DNA of 64,000 nt from Pseudolactococcus laudensis (lineage in GTDB: Bacteria; Bacillota; Bacilli; Lactobacillales; Streptococcaceae): the NCBI RefSeq assembly GCF_013449735.1, contig NZ_JACBNY010000002.1, positions 62,001-126,000 on the forward strand. Direction: 5' to 3'. The number at the start of each line of letters is the position of its first letter. The first letter of the stretch is position 1. The notes beneath the pieces are model-generated. The model made no database searches and was not told the origin of the DNA. It was given only the letters and a program-made list of their open reading frames with translations. The position numbers and the translations under genes were made by a program. Positions 37,164-44,488 of the stretch are shown here, piece by piece.

Positions 37164-38198
37164 TTGAAAAAATTTTTAATCGCCGCTCACGGCAATTTAG
37201 CGTTGGGTATCAAGAGTACGTTAGAACTATTTTTAGGAGATGCCTTAGATTTTACCTATCTTACGGCTTATACGGATGATGCGCCGAATTTAGAAGAGGC
37301 ACTCGAGAACTTCTTTTCAAGCATTGACGAGCAGACGGATCAGACGGTGATTTTCACAGACCTATACGGTGGCAGCGTCAATCAAAAAATCGCTCTAAAA
37401 GCGAGCGGAAAAGCAAATGTTTTTGTCATTGCAGGTATGAATCTTCCTTTAATTATGGAAACAGCCTCTCTGGCTTTGTCTGGTGAGGACTATGACAATG
37501 ACAAAATCGCAAAGCTCATCACAGGTGCTCGTCAAGAACTCAAACAAGTTGAGTTGGTTGCGGGAACCCTCCAGACAGATAATGCTGAGACTGAGCAAGA
37601 AATGACGGAAACAGTCACATTAGAAGCAAGCACACCAGCTTTGACTGAACGTCCTGAAACGAACAAGCACATGACCATGCGAGTTGATGAACGCTTGATT
37701 CACGGTCAAGTCGCTATGGTCTGGAGTAAAGCTCTGAAACTTGACGATTATGCTAAGGCAGGTAATGCCAAAGCCTACACGCGTTTGCATTTCGGAATTT
37801 GGGGGCTTAACTGGGGCATTTACAGTTTGATTCCTTTCTTCGCCATTCTATTTGGTGCTAAAGCGACTGAGTCAGCTTTGAAACTCATTCCGGAAGTCAT
37901 CATGCACGGTCTCAGTGTTGCCGGTAATCTCTTACCAGCAGTCGGAATGGCCATGCTCCTTAAAATGCTCTGGGATAACAAAATCGCGGCTTACTTTTTC
38001 CTTGGCTTTATTGTGATTGCCTACCTTAAAGTACCACTCATTGCTGTTTCAGCACTTGCCATTATTATTGCAGTGATTGTCGCACAAAACGACATGACGC
38101 TTAAAACACTCAAAGATAAAATAGGACACGGTGTCAAAAGTCTAGGGCAAAAGTCTACTGACCCTAAACAACAAGAAGTCGATGATTTTTACGCATAA
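37164..38198 (+). CDS. Mannose-family PTS IIAB-IIC chimera (internal deletion)
   Basis: The 344-residue frame contains three pieces. Residues 1-130 are a complete mannose-family IIA domain (phosphoacceptor His9 in IAAHGNLALG). Residues about 168-194 are only the start of a IIB domain, including active His180 (MRVDERLIHGQVAMVWSK). From residue 195 (DYAKAGNAKAYTRLHFG) the sequence is the C-terminal half of a IIC membrane protein with four or so spans. About 135 residues of IIB and about 120 of IIC are therefore missing across one in-frame junction near base 37747. The parent arrangement was presumably manL-like IIAB followed by IIC. The complex is unlikely to transport sugar, although IID downstream is intact. 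An assembly collapse is the alternative explanation. Confidence 0.88.
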   Translation: MKKFLIAAHGNLALGIKSTLELFLGDALDFTYLTAYTDDAPNLEEALENFFSSIDEQTDQTVIFTDLYGGSVNQKIALKASGKANVFVIAGMNLPLIMETASLALSGEDYDNDKIAKLITGARQELKQVELVAGTLQTDNAETEQEMTETVTLEASTPALTERPETNKHMTMRVDERLIHGQVAMVWSKALKLDDYAKAGNAKAYTRLHFGIWGLNWGIYSLIPFFAILFGAKATESALKLIPEVIMHGLSVAGNLLPAVGMAMLLKMLWDNKIAAYFFLGFIVIAYLKVPLIAVSALAIIIAVIVAQNDMTLKTLKDKIGHGVKSLGQKSTDPKQQEVDDFYA

Positions 38199-38233
38199 CC
38201 ATTGGCGTAGCAGAAAGGTAAAAGGAAGAAAAA

Positions 38234-39055
38234 ATGGCAAAATCAACTTTAACACAAGATGAAAAGAAATTACTGAAACAAGTCTACTGGCGCTCGTTTA
38301 CGGAGTTTGCATCCGTAACGCCGACCAAGCTTGGTGGCTCGGGTGTGACCTATGCTATGCTGCCGTTTATCGACAAATACTATAAGACGGACGAAGAAAA
38401 GCGCGACGCCATGGTGCGCCACAATACTTACTTTAATACGACGGTTGCGACTTATCCCTTTGTCTTAGGGGTTGCCGGGTCAATGGAGAAGGAAAATGCT
38501 GAACAAGCAGATTTCGATGCGGAGTCTATCTCAGCCATTAAAACCAGTTTAATGGGTCCCCTCTCAGGACTTGGCGACTCGATTTTCTGGGGTGTCTTGC
38601 GTGTCATCGCAGCTGGGATTGGGGTTTCTCTAGCCAATCAAGGGAATCCCTTTGCCCCAATCGTCTTTCTACTGGTCTTTAATATCCCAACACAATTAAC
38701 GCGTTGGTACGCAGGTAAAATCGGCTATACACTAGGGTCGACTTATATCTCTGACCTTTACGAGTCAGGCATGATGGCTGTTTTGACTAAAGCTGCCTCT
38801 ATTGTGGGGATTACCATGGTTGGGGCTATGGCCGCTAGTATGGTTAAATTTGATGTCAAATGGAATATGCTCATCAATGGCAAAGCGGTCATGAAATCTC
38901 AGGAGATGTTAGATTCAATCTTCATTGGGATTTTACCGTTAGCATTCACCCTGATTTGTTTCTGGTTGATTGCGAAGAAAAATGTCTCAATTAATAAAAT
39001 GATTATCGGTGTCATTGTCTTTGGCATCTTAGCATCATTTCTAGGCATCGCCTAA
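38234..39055 (+). CDS. Mannose-family PTS IID component
   Basis: A 273-residue protein with the IID hallmarks: N-terminal KLLKQVYWRSFTEFASV, GVTYAMLPFIDKYYKTDEEK, PFVLGVAGSMEKENA, SLMGPLSGLGDSIFWG and one or two C-terminal spans. It would form the sugar channel with IIC. The gene is complete and 35 bases after the chimeric IIAB-IIC gene. Because IIC is truncated, this copy may be non-functional unless it pairs with another IIC. Confidence 0.95.
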   Translation: MAKSTLTQDEKKLLKQVYWRSFTEFASVTPTKLGGSGVTYAMLPFIDKYYKTDEEKRDAMVRHNTYFNTTVATYPFVLGVAGSMEKENAEQADFDAESISAIKTSLMGPLSGLGDSIFWGVLRVIAAGIGVSLANQGNPFAPIVFLLVFNIPTQLTRWYAGKIGYTLGSTYISDLYESGMMAVLTKAASIVGITMVGAMAASMVKFDVKWNMLINGKAVMKSQEMLDSIFIGILPLAFTLICFWLIAKKNVSINKMIIGVIVFGILASFLGIA

Positions 39056-39070
39056 TTAAGTAAATCATAA

Positions 39071-39224
39071 GAGCACCTCTAAAAACTCAAATTTGCCACT
39101 TTTGGCTAAATTTACCTATCGCGTCGTTATTGCTCCGCACCTTACAGCAGTAAGCTTTGTCGCAATGCCTAGCGCTAGAAAAATTTATCTCAAAAGTTAT
39201 CAAAAGCAGTTTTTAGAGGTGCCC
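39071..39224. mobile_element. MITE-like element, 154 bp
   Basis: Ends are inverted repeats GAGCACCTCTAAAAACT and AGTTTTTAGAGGTGCCC, with weaker complementarity extending to about 40 bases. Flanking ATAA (39067-39070 and 39225-39228) is a perfect target duplication. No coding capacity. It sits between the IID and alpha-glucosidase genes; an open frame that runs through it into the glucosidase is spurious. Confidence 0.75.
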
Positions 39225-39248
39225 ATAAAAAATAATGGGGGAGAGAAA

Positions 39249-40919
39249 GTGAAAAATATGCGTGATAAGTGGTGGCAAGATGCAGTGATTTACCAAGTCT
39301 ATCCCAAGAGCTTTAACGATACGACTGGCTCTGGATATGGGGATATCACGGGCATCATCGAAAAACTACCATACCTCGAGAAACTAGGGGTTGATGGTCT
39401 ATGGCTGAGTCCAGTGTATTTATCCCCACAAGTTGATAATGGTTATGATATCACGGATTATCGTGTGATTGATGCCATGTTCGGCAGTAATGAGGATATG
39501 TACCGGTTGATTGAGGCGGCGCACGATAAATATATCAAGATTATCATGGATTTTGTCGCTAATCATACGTCAGATCAGTGTGTCTGGTTTCAAGAGAGTC
39601 GCAAGGGTGCGGATAATTTCTTTAGCGATTTTTACATCTGGCAGGATGCAAAGCCCGATGGCTCTGAGCCTAATAACTGGGGCTCGAGTTTCGGTGGTAG
39701 CGCCTGGACTTGGGATGAAAAGCGCGAGCAGTATTATCTTCATTATTATGCGGCTGAGCAGCCAGACCTTAACTGGGAGAATCCGCATGTGCGCGCCTAT
39801 ATCTATGACATGATGCGTTTTTGGAAACAAAAAGGCGTTGACGGTTGGCGCATGGATGTGATTACGTCGATTTCCAAGGATCAGGCTTTTCCGGATAATG
39901 CGCGTGACTTGACGACAACGAATCAACAAAATGGGCCACGAATGCATGAATTCATCCATGAGATGAATCAAGAAATTCTAACGCCGCTTGATATGATGAC
40001 GGTGGGTGAGAGTCCTGCCGCCAAGAGTTGGGATGCTTGGGAGCTGGTCAGTCCAGAGCGTGAAGAATTGGATATGATTTTCACTTTTGAGCATATGCAC
40101 ATTGACCGTAAAGCAGGTGATGTCAATGGTCGTTGGGCATTGCAAGAGCGTGATTTGGTCAAATTCAAAGATATTTTATCCAACTGGCAGCTTGAATTGC
40201 GAGATAAGGGCTGGAATGCTTTGTATTTTGAGAATCATGACCGGGCGCGCGTGATTAGCCGTTGGGGCAATGACACGACTTATCGCTATGAATGTGCGAC
40301 GGCTTTTGCGACGATTTTACATGGCCTACAAGGGACACCTTTTATTTATCAAGGTGAAGAAATCGGCATGACCAATCCTGAGTTTGAACTAGATGAGTAT
40401 GTGGATATTGAGCTGAAAGGCAATTATCAGCACTTTGTTGTTGATCAGCAAACAATGACGCAGGCTGATTTCTTAGCAGCCGTCCATAAGATTTCACGTG
40501 ACAATGCCAGAACACCAATGCAGTGGGATGATTCCGAAAACGCAGGATTTACCAAAGGGACACCCTGGTTTAAGGTTAATCCCAATTATCCAGATATCAA
40601 TGTCGCAAAAGACTTGAAAGCTGAAAAATCAGTCTTTAAGTACTATCAAGATTTGATTCACTTGCGAAAGACTGAGGATATCTTAAAAACAGGCACCTAC
40701 CAGCTACTTTTACCAGAAGATGAGGCGATTTTCGCTTATTTACGACAAAATGGCAGTAAAATATGGCTTGTACTCGCAAATTTATCAGAAAACATGATAA
40801 AATTAGAGGAGTTAATGCCTCTACCTGATGTAAAAGCGACTGTCATTGCCAACTATCGTGACCGCACGAATTTGAGTGAGACATTGCGAGCTTATGAGGC
40901 AGTCATCATAGAAATTTAA
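39249..40919 (+). CDS. GH13 alpha-glucosidase (oligo-1,6-glucosidase-like)
   Basis: Start GTG 39249 behind GGGGGAGAG (ATG 39258 is an alternative). The 556-residue cytoplasmic enzyme has GH13 regions DFVANHTSDQ, GWRMDVITSISKD (nucleophile Asp), TVGESPAA (acid/base Glu) and FENHDRARVISRWGND (third Asp). These resemble GH13 subfamily 31 oligo-1,6-glucosidase, dextran glucosidase and sucrose isomerase relatives. It would hydrolyse alpha-linked di- or oligosaccharides, plausibly the phosphorylated or free product of the adjacent PTS. The MITE now separates it from the PTS genes. A DeoR-type regulator follows 12 bases later. Confidence 0.93.
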   Translation: MKNMRDKWWQDAVIYQVYPKSFNDTTGSGYGDITGIIEKLPYLEKLGVDGLWLSPVYLSPQVDNGYDITDYRVIDAMFGSNEDMYRLIEAAHDKYIKIIMDFVANHTSDQCVWFQESRKGADNFFSDFYIWQDAKPDGSEPNNWGSSFGGSAWTWDEKREQYYLHYYAAEQPDLNWENPHVRAYIYDMMRFWKQKGVDGWRMDVITSISKDQAFPDNARDLTTTNQQNGPRMHEFIHEMNQEILTPLDMMTVGESPAAKSWDAWELVSPEREELDMIFTFEHMHIDRKAGDVNGRWALQERDLVKFKDILSNWQLELRDKGWNALYFENHDRARVISRWGNDTTYRYECATAFATILHGLQGTPFIYQGEEIGMTNPEFELDEYVDIELKGNYQHFVVDQQTMTQADFLAAVHKISRDNARTPMQWDDSENAGFTKGTPWFKVNPNYPDINVAKDLKAEKSVFKYYQDLIHLRKTEDILKTGTYQLLLPEDEAIFAYLRQNGSKIWLVLANLSENMIKLEELMPLPDVKATVIANYRDRTNLSETLRAYEAVIIEI

Positions 40920-40931
40920 GGAAGTGTGTGC

Positions 40932-41678
40932 ATGAAGACAAGCGAACGGCGGAAGTTAATTTTAGATTTACTTGACCAAGCAGAAATGGTCAAAACACAG
41001 GATTTAATGAAAACCTTTGATGCCAGTGAATCAACGATTCGCAGGGATTTAACGGTGCTTGCTGAAAACGGAAAAATCGTCCGCGTACATGGTGGTGCCA
41101 TTGGCGTTGACCTTTATAACTACGGCTTAACTGTTGAGAAACGACAAATCGAGTACATCGAGGAGAAACAAAAAATCGCCAAAACAGCGAGTGCCTTTGT
41201 TAAAGACCGAGAGCTTATCTTCTTAGATGCCTCGACCACAGTTGGTGAGATGATTCCATTTTTAGCGGGTAAAAAAATCAAAGCCGTCACCAATTCCCCA
41301 ATTCATGCCCAGCGCTGCTATGAAAACGGCATCCCAGTTTACGTCATCGGTGGCGAGCTAAGACAAGCGACCGATGCCGTCATTGGTGCCGTCGCCAATC
41401 AGCAAGTCAGCGAATTCTTCTTCAACCGCGCCTTCATGGGCACCAACGGCATCAATGCCGAGTTCGGCTATTCCACACCAGACCCAGAAGAGGCATTGAT
41501 GAAACGCATCGTCATGCGCCATGCCATTAAAAGCTATGTCCTAGCGGACGAATCAAAGTTCAACCGCGTCGCCTTCACCAAGGTGTCTGACCTTGACGAG
41601 GCAATGATTATCACGACAACGCTAGCAGACGAAGACCGAGAGAAGTTTAGTCGTCAGACCACATTGACCGAAGTCTGA
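40932..41678 (+). CDS. DeoR-family transcriptional regulator
   Basis: Start ATG 40932 with AAGGAAG eight bases upstream; the GTG at 40926 lies too close to the ribosome site. The 248-residue protein has a DeoR winged helix at the N-terminus (ERRKLILDLLDQAEMVKTQDL then DASESTIRRDLTVLAENGKI) and a sugar-phosphate-binding DeoRC domain with FLDASTTVGEMIPFL and GTNGIN. It resembles LacR/FruR-type repressors of sugar operons. As the last gene of the PTS/glucosidase operon it probably senses the phosphorylated sugar and controls the operon. Confidence 0.93.
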   Translation: MKTSERRKLILDLLDQAEMVKTQDLMKTFDASESTIRRDLTVLAENGKIVRVHGGAIGVDLYNYGLTVEKRQIEYIEEKQKIAKTASAFVKDRELIFLDASTTVGEMIPFLAGKKIKAVTNSPIHAQRCYENGIPVYVIGGELRQATDAVIGAVANQQVSEFFFNRAFMGTNGINAEFGYSTPDPEEALMKRIVMRHAIKSYVLADESKFNRVAFTKVSDLDEAMIITTTLADEDREKFSRQTTLTEV

Positions 41679-41739
41679 GTTTGTGGTTGGACTGAAAACC
41701 TCAAGTTGAACGCAATGAATACCTATGACAAATTTACAA

Positions 41740-41767
41740 GTCGACACGCCGTGTCGGCTTTTTTGCG
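41740..41767 (+). terminator. Terminator after DeoR-type regulator gene
   Basis: AGTCGACAC / GTGTCGGCT stem with GCC loop and TTTTTTG run. Confidence 0.85.
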
Positions 41768-41804
41768 TCTATTAAGAATTAAATGATATTTTTCTTAATA
41801 CCAT

Positions 41805-42168
41805 TTGTGATTAAGTGGTGGTTGTGTTAAAATAAAGTTAAGTATACTTTAAGTTATATGAGAGTGTGACTATAAAAACAATAGTCTGATAAACGAGATA
41901 GAAGACTAAATAAGTCTAAAAAATCTCACAAAAGACTTGGCAGAAGGTGGCGAATAGGATAATACACAGACACACAGGTATCTTTTGGCTTAATTTCGCA
42001 TACACTTTTTTCAGTTTTGTTTTCTAAGCAAATGATTAAGCGAATCATGAGAAAGTACTAGAGGAGGGGAGTTCAATGAGAAGAAAAGGACGCAAGTTTC
42101 GCCCGCCATAATAGGCAGCCGCAACCTATCGCACGTATTTACGACAATAAAAAATGGAGGAAACTACT
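41805..42168 (+). promoter_or_regulatory. Promoter and ~330-base leader of TasA-like/SipW/DGR operon
   Basis: TTGTGA (41805-41810), 17-base spacer with extended TGT, TAAAAT (41828-41833). The long leader contains AGACT/AGTCT hairpins (near 41900), a second strong ribosome site GAGGAGGGG at 42061-42069 serving a short ORF, and GGAGGA before ATG 42169. The leader length suggests post-transcriptional control. Confidence 0.55.
42076..42111 (+). CDS. Putative 11-residue basic leader peptide
   Basis: GAGGAGGGG (42061-42069) is ideally spaced before ATG 42076, giving MRRKGRKFRPP and then TAA and TAG in tandem. Six of eleven residues are Arg or Lys. It could be a regulatory leader peptide or the broken start of a longer gene. 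Existence as a translated peptide is inferred only from the ribosome site. Confidence 0.4.
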   Translation: MRRKGRKFRPP

Positions 42169-42933
42169 ATGACTAACGCAAACACGCAAAACAAAAGAAA
42201 AAGTCGGCTCATCTTAGCTGCACTTTTAGCCACAATCGTAATCATCACAGGTTCAATCTTCGCCTTCTTTAGTGATGTTGTCAACCATGATACAACTATT
42301 ACGGCAGGTACCCTCGACCTAGTTAAAGGGACGACAGAGATCTACCAAAATGGTGCTAATGTGACAACAGCAGTTGGTAATAATAATGGCATTGTTGAAA
42401 ACTTCAACCCAGGAGATGTCGTGACCTTTAGCGTTCCAATCAAGAATGAGGGCAGTAAATCAGCTTGGTTGCGTGGCAACTTGGCGATTACAGGTGGAGC
42501 TGTCACACTTGGAACTGTTGATGCTGATACGACAGCTTTTGACGATACTTTCGTCGTCTTTTCTGGTACTGTTGCTCAAAGTGCTGCAGCTACTGCAGTT
42601 GGTGGAGCAAACGATTTATCACAAAAAACAGGCTGGTCATTTACAGCTGGCTCTAGCACATCAGCGACATTTGTCGACCCTACACCAGGTATTATCAATG
42701 GTAATGACAAAGCAGATGATTTTGAGGCTGAAGCAGGTGCAGCTTACACTGATGGAGCTGACGCAAATGAAGGGACTTTGACTTACACCATTTACTTCAA
42801 ACCAACTGCTAAAAACAAATGGCAAGGTAAAGACATATCTATTGACTTCAAGGCACAAGCTATTCAGTACAGAAACAATGCAACGTCTACAAGCTGGACT
42901 GATGTTGTTTCAACTGAATATGGTGCGCAATAA
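42169..42933 (+). CDS. TasA/camelysin (CalY)-like secreted protein
   Basis: Start ATG 42169 (GGAGGA upstream); an ATG at 42154 overlaps the ribosome site. The 254-residue protein has the SipW-type signal RLILAALLATIVIITGSIFA followed by FFSDVVNHDTTITAGTLDL, the hallmark start of mature TasA/CalY proteins. The rest is a beta-rich domain with FNPGDVVTFSVPIKNEGSKSAW and a C-terminal IDFKAQAIQYRN. TasA-family proteins form extracellular filaments or matrix fibres after cleavage by SipW. The dedicated SipW-type peptidase is encoded at 43897. Camelysin protease activity is not implied. Confidence 0.9.
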   Translation: MTNANTQNKRKSRLILAALLATIVIITGSIFAFFSDVVNHDTTITAGTLDLVKGTTEIYQNGANVTTAVGNNNGIVENFNPGDVVTFSVPIKNEGSKSAWLRGNLAITGGAVTLGTVDADTTAFDDTFVVFSGTVAQSAAATAVGGANDLSQKTGWSFTAGSSTSATFVDPTPGIINGNDKADDFEAEAGAAYTDGADANEGTLTYTIYFKPTAKNKWQGKDISIDFKAQAIQYRNNATSTSWTDVVSTEYGAQ

Positions 42934-42956
42934 GAGCTTAAAAAAGCAACACATTC

Positions 42957-43035
42957 GGAGGGCAAGTCCCTCCACTTATGGCAAAGTTTGGTAACCAAGT
43001 CATGACTTGGAAGGGTTCAATTCCCGTCAATGCCA
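42957..43035 (+). ncRNA. Structured intergenic RNA with tRNA-like 3' half
   Basis: First a strong hairpin GGAGGG / CCCTCC (42957-42973). Then a 57-base tRNA-like fold: acceptor-like ends GGCA (42980) and TGCC (43031) followed by an A, a palindromic anticodon-like arm CCAAGTCATGACTTGG (42995-43010) and a T-arm-like GGGTTCAATTCCC (43013-43025) with a seven-base TTCAATT loop. There is no room for a D-arm and the central loop is six bases, so a functional tRNA is unlikely. It may be a degenerate tRNA, a processing or attenuation element, or a tRNA mimic in the operon mRNA. Confidence 0.45.
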
Positions 43036-43093
43036 CTAGAAACAACTGAAATTAACTTAAAGAATAGGCAAGAAAATACAGGAGGGGATAAAC

Positions 43094-43891
43094 ATGACAC
43101 ATCGAAATTATAGAAACTGGTTAGCACTGCTCGCTTTATTCCTGATGTTGCCTGCTAGACCAGTACAAGCAGCTAATACTGACTATCGCATCGATATCCA
43201 CGATAATGAAGCGATGAGTCTACAAGAATTAGACATCACCGAACACGATGTGAGTGAAGGTGATGTCATAAGTCATCATATTTATGTGGATAACCATACA
43301 AGTAATGGTCATATCATTAAGCTTAAAAATATCGAAGTGGTTCAGGATAGTATCCTCTTGGATAAACTAAGTTTTGAGTTTATCAATGGTGCAGCGGTTG
43401 TTCCCTTTGACAGTGGTAATTTTAGCCAAGCCTATGACAAAAACCTCTTCGTAGTTGGCAGTCAAGGGACTGGCAATTTCACACTCAGGATGACAGTCAA
43501 TGGTAACTTAGATAACAGCTACCAAGGGAGTGCTTGTACGCTACGTTATACCTTTGAGATTTTGAATCTTGAGGCAGGTGGTATTATGCCTGTTGATGGA
43601 GGAGTTACACCACCCCCTTCAAATCAGAACGGTGGTCAAAACACGCAAGGTAATCAAGGGCAGACGAACACGCAAGGTAATCAAGGACAGACGAATACGC
43701 AAGGGACACAAGCTCAAACAGACAAGCAAGGCGGCTTACCCACAACCCTTGGCAATGCCGTAAAAGCACTCTTACCCAATACAGGTGAAGGCAAGTTAGC
43801 TGTTACCAGTATGCTTGGCTTGATTGTCTCACTGAGCGTCTTCTTAGTGGTTAAAAACCGCAAAAAAGAAACGCCACCTACAAAGGAGTGA
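43094..43891 (+). CDS. LPxTG-anchored surface protein of TasA-like operon
   Basis: A 265-residue protein with signal peptide (cleaved near VQA-AN, residue 27), a beta-rich domain of about 145 residues (LDITEHDVSEGDVISHHIYV), a Pro/Gln/Asn-rich linker with repeated NTQGNQGQT units, and a sortase signal LPNTG (residues 227-231), hydrophobic span and KNRKKE tail. GGAGGGG lies before ATG 43094. Sortase would attach it covalently to peptidoglycan, so it is a candidate wall anchor for filaments made by the TasA-like protein. This role is inferred from operon position. Confidence 0.88.
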   Translation: MTHRNYRNWLALLALFLMLPARPVQAANTDYRIDIHDNEAMSLQELDITEHDVSEGDVISHHIYVDNHTSNGHIIKLKNIEVVQDSILLDKLSFEFINGAAVVPFDSGNFSQAYDKNLFVVGSQGTGNFTLRMTVNGNLDNSYQGSACTLRYTFEILNLEAGGIMPVDGGVTPPPSNQNGGQNTQGNQGQTNTQGNQGQTNTQGTQAQTDKQGGLPTTLGNAVKALLPNTGEGKLAVTSMLGLIVSLSVFLVVKNRKKETPPTKE

Positions 43892-43896
43892 GCGCC

Positions 43897-44487
43897 ATGA
43901 GTAAAAGACAGGAAAGCAGTTGGCAAAAAATCAAGCGCTATACGCTCAATCTCTTCTTGGTTTTAGCAGTAGGACTTGTGAGTATGACCGCAATCTATGC
44001 TCTATATTTTAACAAGGAAGACGCTTTTATTGCAGGTTATAAGCCCTATGTCATTTCATCAGACAGTATGGCACCTATCTACCGCAAGAACAGTATCGTC
44101 CTGGTTAAACAAGGCAACTTCAAAACTATCAAGACAGGTGAGATGATTGCCTTTAAGGCACAGGAACTTGAGGGCAAGCCAGCCTTTCACCGTGTAGTTG
44201 CTGTAACACCAGAAGGGGTTGTTACCAAAGGTGATGCCAATAAAATCAGAGATGCACATCTCGTGACGGATAAGACCTATCTAGGTCATGAAGTCTGGCA
44301 TACCAATATAGCCGTCACCCTCTTGCCTTTACTCAAAACCCCTAAAGGCATTATCTATTTGATTGTTTTACCGATTATTTTAATGATCTTACTGAGTCAA
44401 ACACTCAAAATTATCATGCGAGAGAGAAGAAGTAAGCAACTTGAACTAGCTGATAGTCACGAAGAAAACTCGCTAGAAGGAGAATGA
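43897..44487 (+). CDS. sipW: SipW-type (ER-type) signal peptidase I
   Basis: Start ATG 43897 (AAGGAG upstream; GTG 43888 is too close). The 196-residue peptidase has an N-terminal membrane span, catalytic Ser57 in SSDSMAP, His98 in AFHRVVAV where bacterial P-type enzymes have Lys, and Asp113 in KGDANKIRD, plus a C-terminal span. The Ser/His arrangement defines the SipW/ER-type class that specifically cleaves TasA-like precursors. Likely substrates are the 42169 product and the large protein at 44489, which also has a SipW-like signal. It is six bases from the previous gene and two bases from the next, so it is co-translated. Confidence 0.93.
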   Translation: MSKRQESSWQKIKRYTLNLFLVLAVGLVSMTAIYALYFNKEDAFIAGYKPYVISSDSMAPIYRKNSIVLVKQGNFKTIKTGEMIAFKAQELEGKPAFHRVVAVTPEGVVTKGDANKIRDAHLVTDKTYLGHEVWHTNIAVTLLPLLKTPKGIIYLIVLPIILMILLSQTLKIIMRERRSKQLELADSHEENSLEGE

Positions 44488-44488
44488 T

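Noticed and set aside
39093-39248. N-terminal extension of the GH13 glucosidase
   Set aside because: It translates the MITE-like element; the ribosome site and family start are at 39249.
42979-43035. Functional tRNA gene
   Set aside because: No D-arm, six-base central loop and two mismatches in the acceptor; reported only as tRNA-like.
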